A DNA stretch of 64,000 nucleotides from Pseudomonadota bacterium. Its GTDB lineage: Bacteria > Pseudomonadota > Alphaproteobacteria > Rhizobiales > Hyphomicrobiaceae. Location: the NCBI GenBank assembly GCA_023423275.1, contig JAFAFW010000018.1, positions 29,561-93,560 of the forward strand, given 5' to 3'. The notes below the pieces were generated by a model. That model was not told where the DNA came from. It searched no databases and saw only the letters and a list, made by a program, of their open reading frames with translations. Every line of letters starts with the position of its first letter. Within the stretch, counting starts at the first letter, position 1. The position numbers were made by a program, and so were the translations under genes. Positions 25,053 through 32,935 of this stretch are shown here, piece by piece.

Positions 25053-26641
25053 AAAGCAGCCTCGTCCGTTCACGCGGGTTACTGCTGGCCGGCGTATTGC
25101 TGGCGTCGAGTTCGGCGCTTGCTGTCGCGCAGACACTGACGATCGGCGTTCGCGCCGGTCCGGAATCGATCGATCCTCATTACACGGCGACTGGTACTCA
25201 TGCCGAAGCGCTGAAGCATGTTTTCGATACGCTCGTGTGGTCCGGTAACGGACTGGAGCTTGAACCCCGCCTCGCCGAAAGCTGGAAAACGATCGATGAT
25301 ACCACCTGGGAATTCAAGTTGCGCCAGGGCGTTAAATTCCACGACGGTTCGGACTTCACGGCGGAAGACGTCAAGTTCTCGATCGAGCGGATTCCGGTGG
25401 TTGCCGGACCCAATCCGACCACGATTTACGTCCGGCGGGTGAAAGAGACCAAAATCGTCGACCCGCACACTATTCAAATCGTTACCGACGGGCCGGCGCC
25501 CAACCTGCCCAACGATTTCATCCGCCTTTTCATCGTGTCCTCCAAGGCAGCCGCAGGCTTGACGAAGGAGACTGCCAACGCGGCGTTCAATAGCGGTAAG
25601 GCGGCAATCGGAACCGGCCCTTACAAGTTCGTATCCTGGACGCCCAAGGAGCAGTTCATCGTCGAACGCTTCGATGGGTTCTGGGGAGAGAAGCAGCCTT
25701 GGGAACGCCACGTCCGCCGCGAGATTCCAAATGATGCCGCCCGGGTCGCTCAGCTCAAGGCGGGACAGCTCGACCTCATCGTGCGCGTGCCGGCGTCCGA
25801 CGTGGCGACGCTGAAGCGCGATTCCAAGCTCAATGTCGAGACCGTTGATACGGTGTACGTGTTCAACCTGGAGCTCGACATGCGGGATAAGACACCGCAG
25901 GTGTCGGCCAAGGACGGCTCACCGTTGGCCAAGAATCCCCTTCAAGATCCAAAAGTGCGCGAAGCGATTGATCTGGCGATCGATCGGAACGCGCTGGCTG
26001 AATTCGCAATGGAAGGGCTCGGCGCTCCTCAGAACCAGCTCATGACACCGTCGATCTTCGGCTTCAGCAAGAGCCTGCCGCCACGGAAATACGATGTTGC
26101 GGCGGCCAAGAAGCTGATGGCCGAGGCCGGATATCCCGACGGGTTCAAGATGACGTTCAGCTTTACCAGCGATCGTCTTCCGGGCGACCGGCAGGTCGGT
26201 ACGTCGATTGCCCAGATGCTGGCTGCAATCGGCATCCAGGCGGAGGCGAATGCTCAGCCGGCAGCAGTGTTCTTCCCGGCACGCATTCGTGGAGATTTCT
26301 CTGCCTCAATGTCAGGCTGGGGCACGCTGACCGGTGAGGCAAACTACACGTTGTCATCGCTGGCCCACTCCAACGACAAGGAAAAGCGGCTCGGTGCGTT
26401 CAATGTCATCGGCTACAAAAATCCTGAGATGGACAAGCTGATCGAAGATGCGTCCGTGGAGATGGACGAAGGCAAGCGTCGCGCATTTCTGGAGAAAGCC
26501 AACGAACTGCTCGCGGTGGACCGTCCGCGTTTGCCGATCGTTTCCGTTGGATCCGCGTGGGCGATGCAGAAAGGCAAGGTCACCATTGCGCCACGTGTCG
26601 ACGAAGATACCCTGGCCATGGACATCAAGCCGGTGAAGTAG
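25049..26641 (+). CDS. ABC-type solute-binding protein, family 5 (oligopeptide/nickel class)
   Basis: A periplasmic receptor of 530 residues with a Sec signal (SRGLLLAGVLLASSSALAVAQ). The family-5 pattern is clear: LTIGVRAGPESIDPH, LEPRLAESWKTIDDTTWEFK, LRQGVKFHDGSDFTAEDVKF, GTGPYKFVSW and a C-terminal VDRPRLPIV. No permease or ATPase gene lies beside it, so it must rely on transporters encoded elsewhere. It is coupled to the marR stop by four bases. A strong intrinsic terminator follows, so it is probably made in excess over the downstream asparaginase. Confidence 0.92.
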   Translation: MKSSLVRSRGLLLAGVLLASSSALAVAQTLTIGVRAGPESIDPHYTATGTHAEALKHVFDTLVWSGNGLELEPRLAESWKTIDDTTWEFKLRQGVKFHDGSDFTAEDVKFSIERIPVVAGPNPTTIYVRRVKETKIVDPHTIQIVTDGPAPNLPNDFIRLFIVSSKAAAGLTKETANAAFNSGKAAIGTGPYKFVSWTPKEQFIVERFDGFWGEKQPWERHVRREIPNDAARVAQLKAGQLDLIVRVPASDVATLKRDSKLNVETVDTVYVFNLELDMRDKTPQVSAKDGSPLAKNPLQDPKVREAIDLAIDRNALAEFAMEGLGAPQNQLMTPSIFGFSKSLPPRKYDVAAAKKLMAEAGYPDGFKMTFSFTSDRLPGDRQVGTSIAQMLAAIGIQAEANAQPAAVFFPARIRGDFSASMSGWGTLTGEANYTLSSLAHSNDKEKRLGAFNVIGYKNPEMDKLIEDASVEMDEGKRRAFLEKANELLAVDRPRLPIVSVGSAWAMQKGKVTIAPRVDEDTLAMDIKPVK

Positions 26642-26655
26642 ATTTCACATGGGAA

Positions 26656-26695
26656 ACGGTGCGCGGCGCCACGCCGCGCTCCGTTCATTTTTTTT
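26656..26695 (+). terminator. Strong intrinsic terminator inside the marR operon
   Basis: ACGG-T-GCGCGGCG-CCA-CGCCGCGC-T-CCGT folds into an 8-base GC stem plus four outer pairs with one T-T mismatch and a 3-base loop, followed by TCA and eight Ts. It ends 14 bases before the asparaginase ATG, so the downstream genes depend on read-through or an unrecognised start site. Confidence 0.82.
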
Positions 26696-26709
26696 CGGCG
26701 GTTTTCCAC

Positions 26710-27681
26710 ATGGCACCGATTGCAATTGGCATCCACGGCGGCTGCGGCACGCTTAGTCCATCGCTGCTGAGCGAGGCCGAGTGGACTGAGGCCCGCGAAC
26801 ATCTGGCCGCGTCGCTGCGCGCCGGGTGGAACGTTCTCGCGTGCGGCGGCGCGGCCGTCGATGCGGTCGAAGCAGCCGTCGTCGTGATGGAAGATAGCCC
26901 GCACTTCAACGCCGGACACGGTGCCGCTCTCACCAGCGCGGAAGATCACGAACTCGATGCCTCGATCATGAATGGGGCGACGATGGAGGCGGGCGCAGTC
27001 TGTGCGGTTCGCCGCATCCGCAATCCCGTCAAGGCCGCACGCGCGGTCATGGAGCAATCCGAATGCGTTTTGATCGCGGCCGGCGCGGCTGACGCCTTCG
27101 CGGAAAAGTGCGGGTTGGATATCGTTGAGAACCGTTATTTCACGACGGAACGGCGGCGTCAGGCGCTGGCGTCGCTGAAGGCACGCGCCGCGGCTGGCAC
27201 GATCCTCTGCGCCACGGAGGCAGAAAAGCATGGGACGGTCGGGGCCGTCGCGCTCGATACTGACGGACACCTCGCAGCGGCGACATCGACAGGCGGTTTC
27301 AACAACAAGGCGCCGGGCCGCGTCGGCGACAGCCCGATCATCGGCGCTGGCACCTATGCTCGTGATGGAGTCTGCGCGGTTTCGTGCACGGGGCAGGGCG
27401 AGTTTTTCATCCGCCATGCCGCTGCCTATGACGTGACGGCGCGCATGATGTACGCGGGCGCGTCGCTGCAGGCTGCGACCGACGTCATCATTTCCGAAGT
27501 CATGCCGTCTTATGGTATCGGCGCAGGGCTGGTGGCCGTGGATGCACGGGGTCATGTCGTGGCACCCTTCAATACACTCGGCATGTATCGCGGGTGGGTG
27601 ATGGCTGACGGGCAGATGACCGTGGCGACGCACGCTGACGAATATGCCATGGGGCGCTTGACCCTGACGGGAGACCGGTGA
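26710..27681 (+). CDS. Isoaspartyl peptidase / plant-type L-asparaginase (Ntn hydrolase)
   Basis: A 323-residue proenzyme of the N-terminal-nucleophile family. These self-cleave before a threonine to form alpha and beta subunits and hydrolyse isoaspartyl dipeptides or asparagine. GIHGGCGTL near residue 7, FNAGHGAALT, ELDASIMNG and KHGTVGAVALD are visible, with cleavage expected between Gly175 and the nucleophile Thr176. The beta subunit has FNNKAPGRVGDSPIIGAGTY. The ATG at 26710 gives the proper N-terminus. The stop overlaps the SDR start by one base (TGATG). It could act on another beta-aspartyl or related amide taken up with the binding protein upstream. Confidence 0.9.
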   Translation: MAPIAIGIHGGCGTLSPSLLSEAEWTEAREHLAASLRAGWNVLACGGAAVDAVEAAVVVMEDSPHFNAGHGAALTSAEDHELDASIMNGATMEAGAVCAVRRIRNPVKAARAVMEQSECVLIAAGAADAFAEKCGLDIVENRYFTTERRRQALASLKARAAAGTILCATEAEKHGTVGAVALDTDGHLAAATSTGGFNNKAPGRVGDSPIIGAGTYARDGVCAVSCTGQGEFFIRHAAAYDVTARMMYAGASLQAATDVIISEVMPSYGIGAGLVAVDARGHVVAPFNTLGMYRGWVMADGQMTVATHADEYAMGRLTLTGDR

Positions 27682-28436
27682 TGAACATTCGCCTGGACGG
27701 GAAGGTCGCCCTGGTAACGGGCGCGGCGCAGGGCATTGCGCAGGCGATCGCGACGGGCCTCGTTGCGGCCGGCGCACGCGTCGCCGTTGCCGATATCGAT
27801 AAAGAGCGGCTTCAGAAGTTTGCCGACGCCGAGGGCTTGCGGTCCCACGTGCTGGATGTGTCCGACAGGCAAGCCGCACATGAGCTGGTGTCTGCTGTGA
27901 TGGCGGACGCGGGCCGCCTCGACGTTCTGGTCAATGCGGCGGGCGGCGTGCGGGGGCAGGTGGGGCGCCCGATCGAAGATATCAGCGAGGCGGAGTGGCG
28001 GGTGCTGTTTCAGTCGAACGTCGATGGTGCGTTCTGGCTCTCCCAGGCCGCCTCTGCGCCGATGCAAATGGCGCGCTATGGCCGGATCGTCAACATCGCA
28101 TCGGCTGCCGGTTTGCGGCCGAGCCTCACCGGGATTCAGGCCTATACGGCTGCCAAGCATGCGCTCGTCGGGCTGACGAAGCAGCTCTCCCAGGATCTCG
28201 GACCGCATGGTATCACCTGCAATGCGGTGGCGCCCGGACTGGTCAGGTCCAATCCGGCGACCGAGCGTCAGTGGGAGGCTTATGGCCCGGACGGCCAGAG
28301 GCGGATCATCGAATCCATCCACACACGTCGGCTGGGCACCGCTGCCGATATCGCGAATGCGGTCGTGTTTTTGGCCAGCGACCAGGCCGCCTGGATCTCC
28401 GGCCAAGTTCTCTCGGTTGACGGCGGCCGGTCCTGA
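27681..28436 (+). CDS. SDR-family oxidoreductase
   Basis: A classical short-chain dehydrogenase of 251 residues: cofactor loop VTGAAQGIAQAIA, a variant of the NNAG strand reading LVNAAGGVRG, the active-site Ser in NIASAAG, the catalytic Y-x3-K in AYTAAKHAL, and the C-terminal LSVDGGRS. I use the ATG at 27681, which overlaps the asparaginase stop; a GTG one codon upstream also exists. It belongs to the MarR-headed gene set. The substrate is unknown. Confidence 0.85.
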   Translation: MNIRLDGKVALVTGAAQGIAQAIATGLVAAGARVAVADIDKERLQKFADAEGLRSHVLDVSDRQAAHELVSAVMADAGRLDVLVNAAGGVRGQVGRPIEDISEAEWRVLFQSNVDGAFWLSQAASAPMQMARYGRIVNIASAAGLRPSLTGIQAYTAAKHALVGLTKQLSQDLGPHGITCNAVAPGLVRSNPATERQWEAYGPDGQRRIIESIHTRRLGTAADIANAVVFLASDQAAWISGQVLSVDGGRS

Positions 28437-28521
28437 ACTCACATCCTGCGCTGGGCTGCGGGCGTGCTGCCTTGGTTTCGCCTGCGATTCATTACTGACG
28501 TGTCAACCGTCTCGGCGGTTG

Positions 28522-28531
28522 TCCAATTGGA
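28522..28531. promoter_or_regulatory. Second copy of the MarR operator core
   Basis: TCCAATTGGA, the central 10 bases of the palindrome at 24459-24474, occurs here 19 bases before the ATG of the FAD monooxygenase, almost the same spacing as at marR. The outer arms are not conserved. It suggests co-regulation of the monooxygenase, though the 10-base match alone is limited evidence. Confidence 0.45.
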
Positions 28532-28550
28532 TCATGGCGGAACAGGTGTG

Positions 28551-29759
28551 ATGGCAAATTCCATCGACGTGACGTGTTGCGTGGCCGGCGGCGGACCTGC
28601 GGGGTTGATGCTGGGCTATCTCCTGGCGCGCGCGGGCGTCGATGTCGTCGTGCTGGAAAAGCATGCCGATTTCCTGCGCGATTTTCGCGGCGACACCATT
28701 CATCCGTCGACCATGGAAATCATGTCGAAGCTCGGTCTTCTGAATGAGTTCCTGAAGCTGCCGCATCAGCCGGTCCCTGATATCTCGGCTCAATTCGGCA
28801 ATGAAAAGATAAAGATCGCTGATTTTTCGAGCCTGCCGGTTCGTGCGCCCTACATCGCGATGATGCCGCAATGGGACTTCCTGAATTTCATCGCCGCGAA
28901 GGCGCAGGCGTTTCCGAGTTTTCGCCTGATGATGCAAACCGAGGCGATACGGCTCGTGATCGACGGAAGCCGGTGCCTCGGTGTCAAAGCGCGCACGCCG
29001 GAAGGTGAAACGACGATCCGTGCCCAGCTTGTCGTCGCTGCCGATGGCCGCGATTCCGCGATGCGCAAGTCGGCGGGGTTGGAGATCGACGATTTTGGTG
29101 CGCCGATGGACGTTCTCTGGTTCCGCCTGTCACGGGATCCGAGCGATACAATGGAAACGCAAGGCCGGTTTTTCGCGGGCGGCATCATGATCATGCTCAA
29201 TCGCGGAGACTATTGGCAATGCGCTTTTGTCATTCCGAAGGGCGAGAACAAGCGTGTTCGCGCCGCGGGCCTGGAAGCATTTCGCAACCGGCTTGGGCCG
29301 TTGCTTCCCTTCGCTGCATCGCGGACTGCGGAGCTGCAGGATTGGGATCAGGTGAAGCTGCTCGTGGTGCAGGTCAATCGGCTCAAGACGTGGTGGCAGC
29401 CGCATTTCCTGTGCATTGGCGATGCGGCGCATGCGATGTCGCCGGTCGGCGGCGTGGGGGTCAATATTGCGGTCCAGGATGCCGTGGCCGCCGCCAACAT
29501 TCTGGTCGAGCCGCTGCGGACGGGAACGCTGAGAGATGCACATCTTGAGGCCGTTCAGAAGCGGCGCGAATGGCCAGCCAAGGCGACCCAGTTCCTGCAG
29601 CTTCAAATGCAAAAGCGCGTCATCACCGCGGTGCTTGGCAGCACAGTGCAGCCCAAGCCGCCGATGTTCCTTCGGCTGCTGGCGTATTTTCCCATTTTCC
29701 GGCGCCTTACGGCTCGTTTGATCGGGATGGGCGTTCGGCCGGAGCTGCCTAAGATATAG
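28551..29759 (+). CDS. FAD-dependent monooxygenase (PHBH/UbiH-like)
   Basis: A flavoprotein hydroxylase of 402 residues. The N-terminal FAD motif is CCVAGGGPAGLMLGYLLARA with E-K at the end of strand 2, the NADPH/FAD DG motif reads VVAADGRDSAMR, and the third FAD motif is CIGDAAHAMSPVGGVGVN. These three in order define the class A flavin monooxygenases. The frame is open from 28464 but the family N-terminus begins at the ATG at 28551. It ends 11 bases inside the opposite-strand kinase gene. A MarR-core-like site precedes it. The substrate is unknown. Confidence 0.88.
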   Translation: MANSIDVTCCVAGGGPAGLMLGYLLARAGVDVVVLEKHADFLRDFRGDTIHPSTMEIMSKLGLLNEFLKLPHQPVPDISAQFGNEKIKIADFSSLPVRAPYIAMMPQWDFLNFIAAKAQAFPSFRLMMQTEAIRLVIDGSRCLGVKARTPEGETTIRAQLVVAADGRDSAMRKSAGLEIDDFGAPMDVLWFRLSRDPSDTMETQGRFFAGGIMIMLNRGDYWQCAFVIPKGENKRVRAAGLEAFRNRLGPLLPFAASRTAELQDWDQVKLLVVQVNRLKTWWQPHFLCIGDAAHAMSPVGGVGVNIAVQDAVAAANILVEPLRTGTLRDAHLEAVQKRREWPAKATQFLQLQMQKRVITAVLGSTVQPKPPMFLRLLAYFPIFRRLTARLIGMGVRPELPKI

Positions 29760-31218
29760 CCTCGCGACCTGTTCGCGCGTCTGATGGGCCTGGATCAACG
29801 CCGGGCTGACTGACCAGCGGAAGCGTGACCGTGAATGTCAGCCCTTCGGGAGGGAAGATGAGGTTCGCCTTGCCGCCCAGTGCGAACGTCAGGCTGCGTT
29901 CGATCAGAACCGAGCCAAAACTGCGCGATGTCGGTGGCTGCACGGCAGGACCACCCGTCTCGCGCCACGACAGATCAAGCTCCGGCAGAGATTGATTATC
30001 CCAGACCTCCCAGCGGATCTCGACCTGCCCCTGCGGTCCGGACAGCGAACCGTGCCTGCGGGCATTCGTACTCAGCTCGTGAATCACGAGGGCGACGGGT
30101 AAGGCGATTTGCGGTTCGAGGTGGACGGAAGGCCCGGAAACTGTAACGCGGCCGTCCAGTCCTGAGCTCGGGATCGCAATCTGTTCGAGGATCAAGTCCT
30201 TAAGATCCGCCCCTTGCCAACTGGCACGCGTCAGAAGCGTGTGGGCGCTCGCGAGCGACTGGATGCGTCCGGAAAAAGATTCCACGAATTTGCCGGGGTC
30301 GCGCGTACGCGACAGTGTGTTCGTAGCAATGGCCTGTACGGTGGCGAGTGTGTTTTTCACCCGATGATTGAGTTCGCTGACCAGCAGGCGTTGTGTCTCG
30401 TCCCAGGTTTTCTGCTCGGTGATGTTGCGGCCGGTGCCGCGATAGCCCCTGAACCGGCCGTTTGCGTCAAAAATGGGATCGCCGCTCACGGAAACCCATA
30501 CAGCCTTGCCGACTTCGTTGATGCGCTGGAATTCGAAGTTCCGGAATGGATTTCGCGCGTCGAGGTCAGCGCGATGGGAAGCCCATTGCTCCTCGCTCAC
30601 GCCGATCGTCGGTAATTCCCAGCGGGTTTTACCGATATGTGATCCTGCACTCGAGCCGGCAAGATTTAGAACGCTGTCGGAGAAGCTGACGAAACGCAGG
30701 TTTTCATCCTGCTCCCAGTACCAGTCGGCGGCCATCAGGAGGAGCGAAGAGAATCGCTCCTCGCTGTTGCGGTGCGCCTCCTCAAAGCGCTTCCGCGCGT
30801 CGATATCCTGTACGATCCCCATGATCCGAGCCGGAAGCTCCGGACCGCGCGGCACCACACGGCAGGTATCGCGGACCCAACGTACCGCACCGTCGCCGCG
30901 TACGATGCGGTACTCGATATCGTAGCCCTTGGGCTGAGCGGATGCCGTTGAGTAAAGCGCGGATCGGCCGGCACGCAGGACGTTGTCGCGATCCTCGTCG
31001 TGCACGATCTGCAGGAATGTGTCGCGATCAACGTTCACGGATGCCGGAAAACCGACAATTGCATACAGCTCCGGCGACCAACTCCGCGCCTTGGCACCGG
31101 CCTCGAATTCGTAGGTCGCAGCTCCGGTGGATTGGATGATGAGGCTCATCCAGTCATTGGCCGGACCACCGACGGCGGCATCGCCTGCTGCCTCCCGTTC
31201 TCGACCGGTCGAGACCAT
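29749..31218 (-). CDS. PAS-PAS HWE-family sensor histidine kinase
   Basis: A soluble kinase of 489 residues with two PAS folds (about residues 25-150, including a PAC-like YRIVRGDGAVRWVRDT, and residues 155-280 with FEFQRINEVGKAVWVSVSG) and an HWE kinase core: VSELNHRVKNTLATVQAIA with the phosphoacceptor His, and LVIHELSTNARRHGSLS as the N box. HWE kinases lack a canonical F box and often respond to light or redox in alphaproteobacteria. I set the start at the ATG at 31218 because AGGAG lies five bases upstream; a GTG two codons earlier falls in that site. No receiver protein is adjacent. Confidence 0.88.
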   Translation of the reverse strand: MVSTGREREAAGDAAVGGPANDWMSLIIQSTGAATYEFEAGAKARSWSPELYAIVGFPASVNVDRDTFLQIVHDEDRDNVLRAGRSALYSTASAQPKGYDIEYRIVRGDGAVRWVRDTCRVVPRGPELPARIMGIVQDIDARKRFEEAHRNSEERFSSLLLMAADWYWEQDENLRFVSFSDSVLNLAGSSAGSHIGKTRWELPTIGVSEEQWASHRADLDARNPFRNFEFQRINEVGKAVWVSVSGDPIFDANGRFRGYRGTGRNITEQKTWDETQRLLVSELNHRVKNTLATVQAIATNTLSRTRDPGKFVESFSGRIQSLASAHTLLTRASWQGADLKDLILEQIAIPSSGLDGRVTVSGPSVHLEPQIALPVALVIHELSTNARRHGSLSGPQGQVEIRWEVWDNQSLPELDLSWRETGGPAVQPPTSRSFGSVLIERSLTFALGGKANLIFPPEGLTFTVTLPLVSQPGVDPGPSDARTGREAIS

Positions 31219-31367
31219 TCGCACTCCTCAACGCGCCGCCTGCGTCCGTTTCAGCTTCACAGGGCGCACCACTAAACGCACGACGATCGGTGTCAAGCAC
31301 GTGAGCGATATAGGCCGTCGATCGGCCCAGACGGCAGAATTCAGCCAGCGGGCACTCAAAAATCGTC

Positions 31368-31469
31368 TCATGCCGGGGTGTTGCCGAAGCGGGTGATGAG
31401 AAAATCGATCAATAGCCGCGTTTTGGCGGCATGATAGCGGTTGGGCGTGCAGGGCGCATAAACAGTCAT
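31368..31469 (-). pseudogene. Relic of a LysR-type regulator C-terminus
   Basis: The minus strand encodes about 33 residues ending at the stop at 31368-31370. YHAAKTRLLIDFLITRFG closely follows the usual C-terminal helix of LysR-family effector domains. An in-frame stop lies three codons upstream of the ATG, and nothing upstream codes for the rest of a LysR protein. It differs from the C-terminus of the intact LysR at 31979-32926, so it is a remnant of another paralogue, probably untranslated. Confidence 0.5.
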
Positions 31470-31480
31470 GGCATCGGATC

Positions 31481-31520
31481 AAAAGAAAACGGCCCTTGGC
31501 GCTGTCGCGTCAGGGGCCGT
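31481..31520 (-). terminator. Intrinsic terminator of the DUF1127 gene
   Basis: On the minus strand, 31520 to 31489 folds into ACGGCCCCTG paired with CAAGGGCCGT (ten pairs, one G-U) around a 12-base loop, followed by TTTTCTTTT. It lies 67 bases after the DUF1127 stop. Confidence 0.8.
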
Positions 31521-31586
31521 ACTTATTACGCAGACGGATTTTACAGAGCGTCGTTTTCGTTTCACGCGTTGATCTCCGCAGGCCGG

Positions 31587-31817
31587 TCAGCGGTGAGCGG
31601 GAAGTTGCCACCACGGACGGTTGGCCTCGCGATAGGCGTCCGCACGGCTCAGGCCGATATCCTTCAGCGTGTGATCGCTGAGAGCCATCAGGGCCCGGCG
31701 CTCACTGTGAATCCTGTAGGCCAGCGGCAACTGGCGAAGCGTGCGGAGAACCAAGCCTAACCGGGTCTCCGACGATCTACTTTCCAACGGGGACGTAGAT
31801 TGAAATGTGCTCATCAT
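31587..31817 (-). CDS. DUF1127 (YjiS-like) small protein
   Basis: A 76-residue protein with the DUF1127 signature: ERRALMALSDHTLKDIGLSR followed by ADAYREA. Small arginine-rich DUF1127 proteins in alphaproteobacteria have been tied to RNA maturation and to phosphate and carbon metabolism, though the mechanism differs between cases. AGGAGA lies six bases before the first of two consecutive ATGs. It is divergent from a LysR regulator across 161 bases, so it is the likely target of that regulator, and it has its own terminator. Confidence 0.88.
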   Translation of the reverse strand: MMSTFQSTSPLESRSSETRLGLVLRTLRQLPLAYRIHSERRALMALSDHTLKDIGLSRADAYREANRPWWQLPAHR

Positions 31818-31978
31818 CTCGACTCTCCTGGTCTTTGAGTGCGGTCACTGACCGCGATCCGCAGCCGACCGATTAATGCAGGCGTCGTCATAATGGAAAC
31901 GAATGATTTTTATGTTGAACATGATGATCTGTTATGTCATGACTTCAGGGCATCGAGGCTATTGGGCCGAGGTTTGCG

Positions 31979-32926
31979 ATGACCAGGGATATCGATATTG
32001 CCCTCTTGCGGGCCTTCCTCGCCGTGGTGGAAACCGGCGGCGTGACAAACGCGGCGCGCATTCTCAATCGCACGCAGGCTGCGGTGAGCCTTCAGATCAA
32101 GCGTCTTGAGGAGCTGTTCGGAACCGAACTGTTCCAGCGCGAGCACAAGCGCTTCTCGCTGGCTCCGGCAGGCGAGCGATTGCTTGGCAACGCGCAGCGT
32201 CTTATTGCGCTGAATGACTCCACCTGGTGCGCGATGACGACGCCCCAGTTCCAGGGCGAGGTCAGGCTTGGCGTGCCCTACGACATTGTGACGAGCCTCA
32301 TTCCGCCGGTTTTGCAGCGCTTCAACCAATCCTGGCCGCGGATCAATGTCTCGCTCGTGTGCAAGTCCTCAACCGAGCTGATGGAAGACTTGGCCGAGCA
32401 TCGCATCGATCTGGCGCTGACCACCGAGATTGATTGCGGACCCGGAGGCGAAGTGTTGCTGACGGATCGCCTGGTCTGGGTCGCAGGCCCGAGCACGGAC
32501 ACACATCAGCAGCGGCCATTGCCGGTCTCGCTCGGCTCAAGCCGGTGCCGCTTCCGTCCCGAGGTGATCAAGGCGCTGCGCGCGGCTCAGATCGATTGGC
32601 GCGCGGTCAGCCTCGACTGCAACATGGAGCCGGTCTACGCGACCTTGAAAGCGGGGCTCGCCATCGCGCCGCTGCTGCGGACGTCGGTTCCGGATTATCT
32701 GACGATCCTTGGGGCCGAGGCGGGACTGCCGCCGCTGCCGGATTTTGTGGTGAATATGTATCTTCCGGCGAATGCGAGCGAAGTGACGGCGGAGTTGGCG
32801 CGTCATATGAGACAATCATTCGAGTCGCGATTCGGCGCCAGCCGACCGCCTGTACCGCTTCGGCGCGTCTCGCGCGAGCCGGCGGTTGAAGGACAGCCGC
32901 GGACCTCGCGCCCGGCGGCGGCATAG
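31979..32926 (+). CDS. LysR-family transcriptional regulator
   Basis: A 315-residue regulator. The N-terminal winged helix-turn-helix is DIALLRAFLAVVETGGVTNA followed by AARILNRTQAAVSLQIKRLEE, the LysR hallmark, with ELFQREHKRFSLAPAGERLL as the wing. The effector domain (VRLGVPYDIVTSLIPPVL onward) has the usual two-lobe periplasmic-binding fold. It is divergent from DUF1127 and ten bases upstream of an SDR gene, so it may control both. The C-terminal ~25 residues are a low-complexity Arg/Pro tail. Confidence 0.9.
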   Translation: MTRDIDIALLRAFLAVVETGGVTNAARILNRTQAAVSLQIKRLEELFGTELFQREHKRFSLAPAGERLLGNAQRLIALNDSTWCAMTTPQFQGEVRLGVPYDIVTSLIPPVLQRFNQSWPRINVSLVCKSSTELMEDLAEHRIDLALTTEIDCGPGGEVLLTDRLVWVAGPSTDTHQQRPLPVSLGSSRCRFRPEVIKALRAAQIDWRAVSLDCNMEPVYATLKAGLAIAPLLRTSVPDYLTILGAEAGLPPLPDFVVNMYLPANASEVTAELARHMRQSFESRFGASRPPVPLRRVSREPAVEGQPRTSRPAAA

Positions 32927-32935
32927 CAGCCTTTC

